Source of the DNA: Nanobdellota archaeon
GTDB taxonomy: Archaea > Nanobdellota > Nanobdellia > Woesearchaeales > GW2011-AR15
Reading direction: 5' to 3'
DNA: 5,813 nt
Assembly: GCA_013335235.1 (NCBI GenBank)
Contig: JAAXVZ010000097.1
Location: 1-5,813, forward strand
Shown: one piece after another, positions 5,811-5,813 of the stretch
Layout of the letters: the number at the start of each line of letters is the position of its first letter
Position numbering within the stretch: the first letter of the stretch is position 1
Notes under the pieces: model-generated
What the model was told of the DNA's origin: nothing
Seen by the model: the letters and a program-made list of their open reading frames with translations, nothing else
The model's database searches: none
Translations under genes and position numbers: made by a program

Positions 5811-5813
5811 AGA

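Overview
The window looks like a piece of an archaeal genome, most likely from a DPANN-type lineage (Woesearchaeota/Pacearchaeota-like); that lineage call is an inference. Three things support it. There is a textbook BRE/TATA promoter placed for leaderless transcription. A three-gene ABC cassette carries a COG1361 (S-layer-like) protein instead of a bacterial MacA. A Cys-rich module of a kind I associate with secreted DPANN proteins is also present. All five genes lie on the minus strand, so transcription runs from high to low coordinates.

Region 1 (about 5813 down to 2454) is an export-type ABC operon. It holds a LolD/MacB-class ATPase (TTG start at 5800), a secreted, membrane-anchored COG1361 protein overlapping it by ATGA, and, after 36 bp, a MacB/FtsX-type permease. 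The ATPase and permease should form the inner core, and the COG1361 protein probably supplies the extracytoplasmic part. The operon promoter and any upstream gene lie outside the window.

Region 2 (2453 to 2359) is a 95-bp spacer. It contains an imperfect inverted repeat and then a purine-rich BRE plus TATATAAT box centred about 27 bp before the next ATG. No Shine-Dalgarno sequence precedes that ATG, so the next transcript is probably leaderless.

Region 3 (2358 down to 1) encodes two secreted proteins joined by an ATGA overlap. The first is a 574-residue multimodular protein: signal peptide, beta-helix-like domain, ten-Cys module, CBM6/35-like beta-sandwich and C-terminal type I dockerin. The second is the 5' part of a DUF1565-type right-handed beta-helix protein that runs off the window. 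Together they suggest a secreted polysaccharide-binding or polysaccharide-degrading, or cell-surface, function; the substrate cannot be read from the sequence. The lower-coordinate half is clearly more AT-rich than the ABC operon, which fits a separate, possibly more mobile, accessory unit.

No RNA genes, CRISPR arrays, insertion sequences or tandem repeats were recognised.
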